From the NCBI GenBank assembly GCA_019843655.1, contig JACDQD010000011.1:15604604-15668603 (forward strand): a DNA stretch of 64,000 nt, written 5' to 3'. Below the pieces are notes generated by a model. That model saw only the letters and a list, made by a program, of their open reading frames with translations, was not told where the DNA came from and made no database searches. A program made the position numbers and the translations under genes. The first letter of the stretch is position 1, and every line of letters begins with the position of its first letter. This DNA comes from Lethocerus indicus (Eukaryota; Arthropoda; Insecta; Hemiptera; Belostomatidae). Positions 13,221-25,081 of this stretch are shown in pieces.

Positions 13221-14839
13221 AAGACTGAAGGCATACCCCCGAAGTTGTGTCCACCGGCGGCTCAGAACGCCAGAAATAATTTCTGTTCTCCGCCACCGGG
13301 GGGTGTTGGGGGGTTAATTAAAGGTAAATTATACACCCGAAACGGCGGAGGCGGGCGAACAGAAAAACGGGAAATATGTGGCACCGCCAGCCACATGGGC
13401 GGGTAGATCGGGGCCGGCCAGATAAGATCGTCCGCTTGCCGACACCTCCTATCAAAATTTATTGCGCCTTATTATACGTTTGCTACCGTCCCAGCGCCGC
13501 GAGGCCCCTCTCTGTCTGACTCCGATGGAAACCAGTCACACACACGGACGGCGGAAAAAAAGGACAGCGGGTAATTAAACGGTATTAATTACTGGGGCCG
13601 AAGAGTGACGACGTTTCGCGCGGTCGCCTTCACCAGGTCCCCGACACTTTTGTCCGAAGAGGTGTGTCCCTTAACCGGGCAGATAATTATAAACTCTAGT
13701 TGTTAAAAAAGGTTCGTTTCCCGCAACCGTGTTCAAATAGCCGAACCGGAACCACCCAAGAATCCTATAATATTATCCACAATGTTTTCGGGACCAATGT
13801 AGCATCGTGTCGGCACTTAGTGCCCTATTCCTGCTTTTACAATCCCTGCCGAGATTACCTACCTCAGTTGTATTTGTGTATGAACTTTAACTAAACTCAA
13901 CATTGAGATCAATTACTCTCCAACAGTGTACTCGATTTAATTGTATTTTGTAAATTTCGTAGTAAAGTTATCTTCTAGTGTAGTATCGTTTCATATTTAA
14001 GAACTAATTTTAAGGAATGACGATAGTTGATATATAGAGAGCTTTGAAAGAGTGGGAAAAGTCTATTTCTCGGCAAGACCATCGATCGTCGGTCTAGAAA
14101 ATGGGAAATAAATCGAACAAACGGAACGCAATACTGAGGGCATCGACGTCTATATCGACTGGCCAGTTTGAATAATAACGCGGTGAAAAGCGCAGGGAGG
14201 GCGAAGACAATGGGGCCCAACTTGAAACTGTTACCGGCCGCCAGCTTCCAGCCACTGAAGGTACAATAGGCGCTGCACACCCGTGTAATATAGACCTCGT
14301 TTAAACGGCAAACATGAAAACGCCTGTCTAGTTCGTTCGTCCCATAATATCAGCGTTCTTGGTGATGATCTCAGTTTCACGATATCTTCGGTCAGCAAGA
14401 AGGCTGGAGAAGACCTTGAGAGTGATAATCAGATCGTTACTGTTTATTTTCACACGATTTCAGGGGTAAAATCCCTCCGTCTATGAACGAATGAGATTCT
14501 ATTCTTCGGTTCCCTATCGGAGGCGGCCGAAAAAAGTGAAGCGGGGAAAGTGGCTTGGGTCGAATGTCCGTCGGTTGGATAGGAAGGGGATTCGAAAAAA
14601 GGGGGGAAAAAAAACGCCAGTCCGCGATATGATAAAGGGCAATATTTCGCACGGCTTTTATCGTCTATTTATTTTCTATCTGCATAAGGTTTGAGAGTGC
14701 CGGCGGCGGCGGATTTGCATTTGCCTGTTGACAGTGGGTCCGAAAATCAACACGGTGAGGGCGTTATTCTATTAAGCACACAACTGGCGAACCGTTGGCT
14801 TTACGCTTCAGATAAGGACGTATATCCCCAAAACCCATC

Positions 14840-14904
<65 letters not shown>

Positions 14905-17900
14905 CCCCGAAGCTTTCTTATCTGTCCACTGTATTTTCTCCAAGGTACGCAGAAATTGACAATTTCAGGTAAATGTCTACCGTGACAAATTGCTGGTAAA
15001 TAGTGGATTGTAAACTGGTTGCATATAATTAATGTAGAAAGAAACTGAGAAGATCAGGTTCAATTAATTACCGAATGCTTCTGAAAATATAACCCTTTAT
15101 CTAGTTAGAAATAATACTCGAGTAGTTTGATCGTTGTTTTTTTTTCAATTTAGAATGTAGGAGGGCACGACCCTGAAGAAGATCGTGCAAGGGGTGGGGG
15201 TTTGAGGATTCATGGAACACTACGCGATTTTACGATTCGTGCGACTGTCAGTCGCACATACATCCGACAATTGGCAATTAACTCAACGGGGAAACCATTA
15301 AAATCCTCCCGCCTATGTTGTTGGCTCGTCCCCCCCCCCTCGGGCACGAAACACGTTTCTTGGCCGGGTCTCCTCCTGGGGGCGGACGGACGGATGGCAT
15401 CGATTGAATTCGGTGTCCGTTGATTAGGCGAGCCGGGGCCCGGCGGGCATTGGACTGCCGGTGCCGGCCCCCACTTGTTAACAACGCCGGTAAATCATCC
15501 CCGGCCCGGGGTACGTCGTTACCGTCCGCCGGAGGACTCCCGGCACGGACGGTGAAAGGCAAAACAAACAATGGCCATCCCCCTATCGCCGGCGACCCAG
15601 CTATATTCATTTCTGAATATCAACTCACCTAGCATACTCCCGTCCAAACGGACGACGCTCACATGTAATACTCGGTATATTTCAATGGTCGCTTCACATA
15701 TCCGGCAACCCTGAGATGTATACCTTACTAATCTTGAAGGGTCGTAATTACCCTGAAGGTAATGTGCAATAAATGTACCTGGGTCTACTTATGGATTCCT
15801 TATTCGCTAGTGCCTATGTTTTCAGTGGAATCTAAGAAGGAAAAAATGTGTTTATGATTGCTAATTGCCTCGACTTACTGTAAATATATTTTTAAAAATA
15901 ATTACTCGATTTAAATAATCTGAAGTGCGGAGTCTTAAAATCACAACTCGCTGAGGGGTCACAAAATATAGACTTTTACATAGTGTATTATGCTCCTCAA
16001 CATCCATTGCATATACGGTGCATATTATAACAAAAATTAAAAATTTCGTGTAATCGTCGGATTAACGTTCTCCTCCTTGCAACTGTTTATATCGCTTAGC
16101 GGATTTATTTTATACCCCGGAAGAAATTTATCCACCCGGCGGATTCAGAATTGTATTTCGAATATTTGACAAACCGCTGTCAATTTATATCGAAACTCGG
16201 GTTTCGGATTCAATACGAGACGCCAGAATAGTTTCTAAAGGTCAGAAACATAAACCGTCATCAAGCGGTCCGTATTTAATCTTCAGGCCGCGGCCACCGC
16301 CGAGGGAAACGGGAAAAAGAACAAGTGTCAATTAAAATAACTGGGCGTCGTTACCACGAAAATGCCGGTCTCGGGAGGAACGAAAATGCTGGGCATGTTT
16401 CGGAACCCTTGGGTGAGGGGGGTGGAAGGGCGGAAGGGGTGGCAATTAGATGTTTTTTTCTAAAAAATGAAAAGTATTTTTTTAAACCCCACAGGTCTCT
16501 GTCTTTCTCGCTCTCTCCATCTCGTAAACGCGGCATGATCTCCAGAAGAAACCACCGGAAACTCTCACATAAAGTACGAGGTGTAATGTAAATATATTGT
16601 AGTATCACTCTTGCTTCCTGCATTCTGCGAACCACCTATTACAAATACAAGGAATTAAGGGTTTGCCCAAGAAAATATTATTATTCCAAAGAATCGATCG
16701 AACTGGCGACTCGTTCACATCCAAGATTCTGACAATAGAGAATAGATATTTCGAACAGATTTCAAATGCATGACGTGAATTTCGTACTTTCATTAACGCA
16801 TCATTTAATATAACCAGAGTAGTGACATGGAACTGGAATAACAGTATAATGCAAAAATCTTAATAAAATAAACACTGTACATTTGCAAATAATCAAAAGT
16901 AATGGGGAGAATTCGTTCCCCGAATATTGCAGTCCATGTTTTTGTTTTTATATGGCAAGAAGATTTGTTCAAACCGTTATTTCATTGAACGTTATTTAAT
17001 ATCAGGACTTGGAAATCCGCAAATTAGCTGTAACAAAGCAAAATATCTCGGTTCAATTGTTGTATGGCGGGTAGGCATTGAGGCACCACCACCACCAAGT
17101 TTACCGTCAATCAGTTAAACAGGGCCCGACCGTGTTGCAACACCTGTACGAACCAGTTTAATGGTATGTAGGCGGCGTAGGCATTATGCTAAGTGGGAGG
17201 CAAATCACCTAACTCCCGGAGCCGAGTTGAGACGCCCTTTGAAACGCTCCAGAGTTGGCCCCGGGGAAGCGCCGCCTCCACCCGCCCCCAGCCAGCCCCC
17301 AGCCAGCGACAGCCTCACCGACCGTCTCCAAATTGTCTAATGGAAGCCTAGTTTGAAGCCGGCTTTGGTTGGGTAATGGGCTAACCGTAACGGCGACACG
17401 CCGGGAGAGCGGATCGAACAATAAAAATCTACGTAATCGACTACAAATAGACTCCTAGCCGACCCCATTCAAACCCCCCGTTAATTAACAGTGAACCAGA
17501 TTCGAACGCAATTCATGGGGCTGTGACGAAACAATGTTGGAAAAAGATTTCACGCTCCAATAGTTATTAGTCAACAATAGAATTAGTCAATTAGAAATTC
17601 CGAAGTAATGGACTTTGATTCTAAGAAAAATAGAATATTAAAAGCATTATGCGAGAGGAACATCATACTTTTCTGTCAAATAGAATTATTTCTGTAGTTG
17701 ACGCCATAAACAACGGCTACGAAGTAAAAATTCGGGTCCGTAATAATGAAAGTAGGGCCCAGGAAAAGTGACTGCTGTGGCAATATGATTTTAAAAAATT
17801 CTAGTTAGAAGAATACATAAAATATTTTATTTATTTGTTTATTTAAAGGCTATTGGGTCAGTAGGTATGGCGATGGAAACAGTATTAAATATTAGGCCAT

Positions 17901-18169
17901 TTCGACTGATTAAGAGTATTAAGAGCTACGAAGGGAAACTTTGGTGGGGAAGTCGGTCGGTAGCCCTAATGGGCGACTGGCTAAGACCTTGCCAACTGGA
18001 CACACAGAGGCACACGTGTAGTACTCCTCGTAGTTTTTTTTCCGCCTCCCCTTCTCGCCCCTCACCCTAATTCCGGTCTCTTAGGAGGCGATGCGTTTGA
18101 CCCGTTGAGAAAAAGATTTATCTCGGCCCGACACCTGTGGCCGTTCAAAGACGTCAACGGCCGTCCCAA
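13221..18169. other. Gene-free segment
   Basis: No supported gene. The longest frames are about 110 codons (for example 15278-15610, -) and owe their length to GC-rich sequence at 15300-15600. The segment contains the long TA tract, a C10 run (15330-15339) and a purine-rich patch at 16400-16440. A short motif at 13608-13637 on the minus strand resembles the hammerhead-like sequence at 56.7 kb and is discussed in the findings. I see no tRNA and no recognisable regulatory site. Confidence 0.65.
14843..14900. repeat. (TA)29 microsatellite
   Basis: A pure run of 58 bases of alternating T and A. It is one of three similar tracts in the window (the others are near 30.03-30.07 kb and 35.36-35.41 kb). 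Read as codons it gives alternating Ile-Tyr, which explains the spurious frame across it. Confidence 0.95.
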
Positions 18170-18170
18170 C

Positions 18171-18195
18171 GCCGCCGCCGCCGCCGCCGCCGCCG
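18171..18195. repeat. (GCC)8 microsatellite
   Basis: A pure GCC trinucleotide run inside a GC-rich stretch (18120-18250). There is no open frame of any length around it that would make it a poly-alanine or poly-proline coding tract. Confidence 0.9.
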
Positions 18196-21100
18196 ACTAG
18201 GACACAAGTTTTCCCTAATTGGGCTAGTCCGAGGGTAGCGGACCCGGTCTTTTTTTTTTACTCGAAAGAGGGCGGGTCTCCTCGTATATATACGTGTATA
18301 TATTTCTCTTTTCTCTGTCTCGGTTTAACGTTTTTCTCGCAATTAACCCCCGTGGACGGACGGACGGGCGGGGTGGGCCCAAAATACGGATTTGTCAGCC
18401 GGGGTCTCTGACGTTAACTGGCCGTGTTGAAGGCCCCAATTTAACCAGTGATTTATGAAAAACATCGGGACCGTTTATTTACGTGACATCGGTCAGGAGC
18501 CGTCGGTTATAACAGAACGAAAAGATTAGGTTTAAATGCATTTTTAAACAATGATTCCGTCAAGTATTATTTAACGAAGAGCAAAAATCACCTTATAATG
18601 TACCATTAAATATCTTTTTCTGACTAACATTAATATTTAAAAGATATCTCCACCTTTTGGAACAAAGGAACAAAGCACTGAGGCAATAATTTCTCGCTAC
18701 TTTGTGCTTAATTTTCTTTAAATTTTATTTACAGAATAGTTGAAAGTGGCATAACAGTTAGTTATACCTGCGTAGAATCTAAGAATACGTATTGTATATA
18801 TATTGTACGCATGAAGTATATAACCTAAGAAATATAACTAAGTTTAACGGTTGAGTTACTCTCTCAAACGTGAACTCGTACGGATGAACGGAGCGGAAAT
18901 TATGCCATTGGGGTGAATCGCACGGGCGATTAGGAAAATGACAAACGTCCCCCACCGCCCGTTTTTCTTACCGGCGTTAAAGGACTACGCTTAAGGAAGA
19001 AAATGCCCTCTTCGGACGATCCCGGGGCGTAAAAAGAAATTTGCCTCGGCCAATTTTACAAAGGTCGCCCAGGTTAATAACCCAACCGTAACGTTTTATT
19101 CCCATCGCCTCTCTCCCACTAGAGCCTCGGCCCGGGCGGGGGTCTATTTATTTTTATTATTATCATTAATCGTTTCATCTAATGCAATTGTTGTATAGAA
19201 ATTGGGTTCTCGGCCACGATTCCTGGCGATGTTCGGTAATGCCGAAAAAGTACAATTTCCCAAGGATCGGATCACGAATAATAGGCCTCGCCCAGAAGGC
19301 AGTATCCTTTGATTTTCGTGAATCGATTCTGTGTATCTCTGCCCGTTAAGCTCGATCGGGCTCTAGATTAATGGAGATGACCGCGTTTCAGTAAATGGAG
19401 TAAACGTTTGATCGATTCTTCCCGATTGGATGACCGGCCACTAAATCGGACGAAAATTAAGCTTTATGAAATTTTCTATCGGAGAGATTTGTACAATAAC
19501 AGTTGAATTTGATATTTCGTATTCGCTATGGCATTTAGTCCTTAATTAGATTGATGTTTGGCCAATGATAAGTGCGTTAAGGACCTACTCCCTTGTTGCA
19601 TCGGCCAATTGACGAGGGTGTCTGGGGCTGGATTTCCCGGCGCTACTTTATCCCGTCCCCATCACAGAACCGGCAAAAAATGCCCCTATTTCCCAATTCC
19701 TTTTGTCCCGGCGGGACTTCAAAGCCACGCCTCCAAACAAAACAAGGCCGGGCGCTTTCCCCTCGCTCGCTCATCTCCTAATGGATTCGCTAATTATTCC
19801 TCAGTGACCGCCCCCCCCCGGCTCGCGCTCCGGACCGAATAAACGCGCGACAAAAAAGAAATAGCGCCAGCAACCAACTTCGTGTAATTGACTTTGAATC
19901 CCAGCGCCCCGCGCTACCCCCGCCGAAAAAGTCGAGAAAAATATTTACCCGCGTATGCGTCTGAGGCTATCGCAGTAAGTAACGTCAGCGGGTCATACCT
20001 GAAAATAAAAGGAAATATTAGCGATGCAAACTTTAATCAAGTCCGCGCCCATAAATATTGATATTCACGATAAATCATATTCCTGGGCGATAAGCGGCGT
20101 CGGCAAGCCGGCCGGGCGCCGATAATCCGACGCAATTAAAGTCGAAAAAGACCGAAAAAGCGTGGAGCGTCCGGACAAAGTGGGCTTATCTGGCGCCCAG
20201 GATCGGGCCGGCGACTGAGATAGCAAACGGGTTCCAACGCCGTCCCCACAGCTCCCCCTCCACGTTTAATTGAAACTCGGAATCCAAAAAAAAAAATAGC
20301 CCCCCGAGGGCAATTTAACGGTGAATCTTCCCAGTTCCGCGAGTGTCCGCAACTCGAGATATAATCCATGCCGAGTGGGGCCCGATCGGATTCGTGGTCC
20401 GAAATATAGCCATTGAAGGAGGGATGAGTTAATAAGCGGTAATGAACCGTTTCCGGCCGGCCGCGATATCGATCCGTAGATCCGGACGGGTTGGACGGCC
20501 TCTATACCTTTCGGGCGTATATAGACATTTTGAAGAGATAGGAACACACACAACGGCCACAAAATCCTCCCAACAACTAATCATTTCGGGATAATAATAT
20601 ATCCAGAATTAATTAAACAATAATGGGACATTGTTCCTAACAAAAAAGCCATTGTACAGCTGAGTCCTACAAGAATCACTCCGAATACACTGCATGGACA
20701 TTTTCGGTTAATAAACTTATAAAATTTCAAGCTACACCCCAGCAGACAGCGTGGAATAAACGGTCAACTACCGTAAAAGAACTCAAAAACTAAACGCTGG
20801 AAATTTAAGATGAGTGAAAGGACGTAACACGAGAACCTGAGGTCAGAATTTTTGCTTCAACGGATTTATCGGACGTATTTATAATCCCTAATTCATTCGA
20901 TCCACTTCGACGATTTTTTATACAGGCTCTACAAAAGACCGTGCTGACCGATTTCTATAGAACACGCTAGCGTTTTAATGTTGCAGATAATATGAGCTGA
21001 TACCGGAGATGATAATTTCCCGCCCGATATTCACCCGAACGTATTTATGATATCCGACGTTTGTGGGAACACTATAGAAACTCGGTTATAGAAAGTGTCG

Positions 21101-23301
21101 AAACTGATTATTGTTTCCTTTCGGGCGGGGAATAAGGTTAAATTGTTTTACATGTTGCGAAACTTCGAGAGGTCGAGTTTAGACGCAATAGACGGCGCGT
21201 ACTTCATATTTTAATTGAGAGTGATTTACAACACCCTGAATAAAGGTTCCGGATTCATTTGCGGTTATATTTGAAAATTGGTATTGCTGTCCGTAGAGTC
21301 TTTATACAACGTACGTGAATGTTAGTTATTAGCACTTTATTATGTGTCCATGAATGTACTCCTTTTATATAAAAGTATATCCGCTATAAATCTACGTTTA
21401 ATAATATTTATAATTGTTATGACTGATCAGGCTAAGTCTGAACTAATTGTAGACTAAGTTCCTCGCTCGACTAATTCCTCTTCATCGTCAGCGTTCACGG
21501 CGGCGGGAGAACCCTCGCTCGGCACAGAAGAGGAGTACTTAGAATTTCGAAAAAACACGGTTGTTCTGATGGGGGCGATTTTGCGAGTGGGTCGTTATTC
21601 ATACGGGGCGAGCAGCCGAAGAAAAATGTCGCACTTACTGTCATATTCTACCGCGCTGGGGGAGTGGAACCCTCCAGAGAGGGGGATTGTCCGTTTCGAC
21701 GATACCGAAAGAGGTTTTTTTTGTAGTTTTTGTTTTTTGAAAGGGGAGTCGATAACGCGGCGCGGAAATGCTCCGCGTCGGGGGAATTAAGCTGTTCGAA
21801 ACCTCATCATCACCATCATCCCCATTCAACACACAAACTCACGATAGATTTTTCTCCCGTGCATTTCCCCCTTACGGATTAATTTTACGGTAATTGCTCC
21901 TTCATTTTTTAATTACCCTTCTTTCGATACAGCCTGATAATATTCACCGAATCCGGAATTGTAACCCCGGCGCATTAATAAGTGCAGAGCGGACCGCAGA
22001 TATACCAATATCGAGGACACAATATTCATATTGTTCGCGATGGCGTGCCCCGAGCATCGGATAGTACAAGCTCGGCAATTGATTCGTGTCGCGAAAATCA
22101 CTGGCGAAAATACTGGCAAATATTAAACCGCGGAGTGAATAAATTAGCCATTGATAACGGGCCATTACGGCGGTTGGGGGTGGGGGAGGGGGGGAGGCCG
22201 ATTTCTGAAACCGATCGAAGGGATCCGGTGGAAAAATGATTCCCCGGTCGGAAATTAAATTGAACCGGGCCGGAGGGTGAATCGTTTACCGGAGGGTCCC
22301 AATCGAATTTTGCATGGAGTGGGACTCTCGAAATGAGAGAGAGCCCGGCGGTTTTTTTCTCTTCCCTCTCTTTTTTTTTTTTATTATACGCATATAGATA
22401 TCACTCCGGTTTATATTTTGGGCCGTGTAGATTTACACGGTCGTTGTGGGCGGCGGGAAAGTTGGGAGTGGGTGTGGGGGGCCCTCGTTGTACGGTCATT
22501 TTTCAATTTATTATCCGTATCGTTTTACGGCTCGGTTCGACGGAATAAAGAGCGGCAGATAAAAGAATTGTTTAACCGACGTAAACGAGGATTGGGGCCG
22601 TATTAAATTTAATGGTTGGGGGTGGAGTCCGGCTTTTTTGCCGGCTCGAGCGCTCTTATCGGTGCCCGAGTTGTCATCGGTGGTTGAATTTTAATTATTT
22701 TCTTTTTTTTCACCGCACGGGCGACGGGCCCGTCATCGGCGGGCAATTATTCGCAAAACAAAGCGGCCGGCACTTGGCCAGCCAGTGTTTCAAGCCCGCG
22801 TAATGCACTCGACAAGAATAATATTCTGGCGCGGTCTTCGCGCTCAAGTGTTTGACTCTCGAGCCGAGTCAATCGGTCAATAATTCCCGGCAGTCGAGCA
22901 CCCAGTAATTAAGTACCGAAGCAAATTTCGGTCCGACAGCTAAGCTCCGTCCGGGCCTGTACCACCGAAAACCTACTCCTGAACCTATCCACTTTATAAA
23001 TAGACTCCGGTGGAAGGTGAAATCATTTAAAAATGGAAATTAAAAAATAATTCATATTTATTTATGATTCCCGCCATTTAATAATTTCTTTATCGCGATA
23101 TATCCTGGGTTTATTCAACTAATATTTGATTAAATTATAAACGGGGGCGAATTCGTGCACTAGCCTGCGTTCCAAATAATACGTTAAAACAGGGCCACTT
23201 GGCACCGGTTTTCCGACTGATGTATTGGCCTTTTCGCGGCGGGGGTTGGGCCGTTTGTGGATTATGAAAGCCAATAATAGGCGAGCCGGTTTAGATTTTT
23301 G

Positions 23302-23336
23302 AGGGGGCATGGGGGGTGGGGGGGAGGGAGGGAGGG
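23302..23336 (+). repeat. G-rich tract with quadruplex potential
   Basis: At least six runs of three or more G separated by one to three bases, which satisfies the usual G3+N1-7 quadruplex pattern on the plus strand. It is followed within about 20 bases by a 30-bp AG dinucleotide run. Confidence 0.75.
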
Positions 23337-23353
23337 ATGTGTGGCCGTACGTC

Positions 23354-23356
<3 letters not shown>

Positions 23357-23386
<30 letters not shown>
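23357..23386 (+). repeat. (AG)15 microsatellite
   Basis: A pure run of 15 AG dinucleotides immediately downstream of the G-rich tract at 23302-23336. Together they form a purine-only strand broken only by about 20 bases. Confidence 0.93.
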
Positions 23387-23390
<4 letters not shown>

Positions 23391-24459
23391 GTGTGGACCC
23401 CATAAATAGTTCTGAACCGATGAAGGGGATGGGAGGCTTTTCCGCGTTTCGTTAACAGAGCCCATACCGAGACCGCAGACAAGCCCCACTACCGGTACCG
23501 TGTCCGCGTGTGTCTGTGTGTACAAAGCCAAAGCGCCCCTCTCACCATAGTTAACATCTCTTGCAGCGTTGACAAAGCCGGTCACCGATATAGCCGGTGG
23601 GGGGGGGGGATGATAGACTGCGAATCCCGTTTATTCTATTGATGGGGTTTAGTCTATTGGGGGGGTTGGATGTTTTATTATACGACTAGCCGCTAATGGT
23701 CCCTGGATCGAATAAAATTTTTTGTTTCTATTATTACTGTAATTATTTATTACATTATAAAGCGGACTGTTAGATATTCTTTACACTTCGTTACAAAAAC
23801 TACAGTTCTAAAAGTTACAACCTGTCCATTAATCAGGTATTGCACGAGAGATAATTATATAAAAGAATACACCCTTTCCTTTTTCCTGTATACTCGCGTT
23901 TTGATTCCTTTTAGTCCAATCGATCCCAGTCGAATCAAGGAGTATAGCTTTTGGATATATTCGAGATGAACAGTTTTGTCCTCCTACCCGTCACGCCCGA
24001 TAGTGGCCGCCGGCTGCCAATTATTAACGGCGGCTATGATGAATTGTCAAAGCGGTTTCTTTGGAGTGGTACTGCCGGATGGGGTAAAAAAGCGCGCCGG
24101 CGATGTCTCTGAGCGGTAGGCCGGCCGAAGAATTCATTGAGAGAAACGCGGAGTGGACGGAAGCGAAGGAGTCAGGTGGAAACCCGATTGCTAGAGGAGT
24201 TCAACGGCCGTCGTGGAACTGCCGGCCGGTAATTTCACAGACGTCACTCCTGTCCATGTCAAGGCGGCATACCTCCCCCCCCTCACCGCCTAGAGGAAGT
24301 CCCACCGCCTCAGAGATTGATCCTCGGCCTACGATCCACGATAAGGTCGATCTAACGAAACGCTGAAATATTTCTCGGCTCTCTCGGTCGAGGCGCTTAC
24401 ACGGCTTATCGTTTATAAATCTTGTCTACATTACTAAAGGAATGATACCTCGGTCTACC

Positions 24460-24473
24460 TTAGTACGAAATAT
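24460..24473 (+). repeat. Probable target-site duplication of retroelement copy 2 (left)
   Basis: TTAGTACGAAATAT lies directly beyond the A-rich 3' tail of copy 2, which reads on the minus strand. It matches TTAGTACAAAATAT at 25068-25081 at 13 of 14 positions. Position and length fit a non-LTR target-site duplication that has since picked up one substitution. Confidence 0.65.
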
Positions 24474-25067
24474 TTTTCTTTTAACTTTTTTATTTTGCAC
24501 AATCAACTTTTACAGTTATAGGTGCAATTGATACATGTATATTTTTCAGGTGTTTGTCTCGACAAAGAATCCACCCAGTGATGGCGCTTTTGACACGATT
24601 TAACTACTGCCCGTCGTGGTGGGGATAGTGGGATGGGTAAAAGAAGAAAGGGACTGAACGAGTGGATTAGGATGAGGAAAAGGCGGAAGTGGAACTTCAG
24701 GAACCGAGATTTTGCGACTTCGTCCACTGTCGGTATGTTGAGGTCATGGTGGATTGTGTGGTTAGAAACATACCGGGAAGCATTAAGGATGGTGCGAAGG
24801 ACTTTTGATTGGAATCTCTGGAGGCGAGCGATGTTGGATGTCTCGGTGGAACCCAATAGGTCATCCCAATAGGTGTCTTGCTTAAGGTCAATTTCGATGT
24901 CCGTTTTAGTAATGGCCTTAAGAGTCCAAATTTTCTGTTTAAGTGTCGATTCTTTTGAGTCGAGTGTGGGGACTCCACGTACCAAATAGGTGAGTGGAAA
25001 CTGGATATTTTTGTAAACTCAATATAGCTTTGAAAATACAATTCTCGAAATATACTAAATAATTTTT
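24474..25067 (-). mobile_element. 5'-truncated Jockey-like non-LTR retrotransposon (copy 2)
   Basis: About 594 bp on the minus strand, from the same family as copy 1. Read 5' to 3' on the minus strand it holds the end of ORF2, a 3' UTR, and a terminus GATTGTGCAAAATAAAAAAG that is nearly identical to that of copy 1 before an A-rich tail. Homology to copy 1 runs from the CAACATCG start of copy 1 to the tail. Copy 2 continues further 5' into the preceding part of the protein. Edges are inferred from the 14-bp flanking repeat with one mismatch (24460-24473 and 25068-25081). The 5' edge is less certain than the 3' edge because the last 50-60 bp are AT-rich and not recognisable as coding. Confidence 0.8.
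24503..24985 (-). pseudogene. Remnant of Jockey-type ORF2, C-terminal end of reverse transcriptase protein
   Basis: An open stretch of 160 codons on the minus strand, the longest in the window, opening with a TTG rather than ATG because it is a truncated fragment. Residues about 11-25 (SKESTLKQKIWTLKAI) resemble the post-catalytic segment of Jockey reverse transcriptases (..LSL.NK..LYKA..). Residues 51-75 contain NIARLQRFQSKVLRTILN followed by RYVSN. Residues 81-99 give DLNIP and a Lys-Ser-Arg-Phe-Leu-Lys-Phe-His segment. Compared with copy 1, one base is missing near 24677-24682 (about residue 102), so the middle of the tail is out of frame. A recognisable basic end, CQKRHHWVDSL, reappears at residues 131-141. 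The region around residues 28-42 is also disordered compared with the family, suggesting further indels. The YxDD catalytic block is absent, so the fragment is non-functional. Confidence 0.85.
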
Positions 25068-25081
25068 TTAGTACAAAATAT
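25068..25081 (+). repeat. Probable target-site duplication of retroelement copy 2 (right)
   Basis: TTAGTACAAAATAT, the partner of 24460-24473 with one mismatch. Confidence 0.65.

Larger units (their letters stand above)
18196..24459. other. Gene-free segment with G-rich tracts
   Basis: No supported gene. Small overlapping frames on both strands at 19.5-20.6, 21.6-22.8 and 23.1-23.6 kb show no domain. Notable sequence includes a C9 run (19811-19819), a G-rich tract at 22174-22197, the G-rich plus GA tract at 23302-23386, and a G11 run at 23599-23609. A short perfect hairpin (CCGTGTA / TACACGG, 4-base loop) lies at 22423-22440. Confidence 0.65.

Noticed and set aside
22423..22440. 7-bp hairpin CCGTGTA / TACACGG
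   Set aside because: Hairpins of this size are expected by chance in 64 kb; no U tract, promoter or conserved context.
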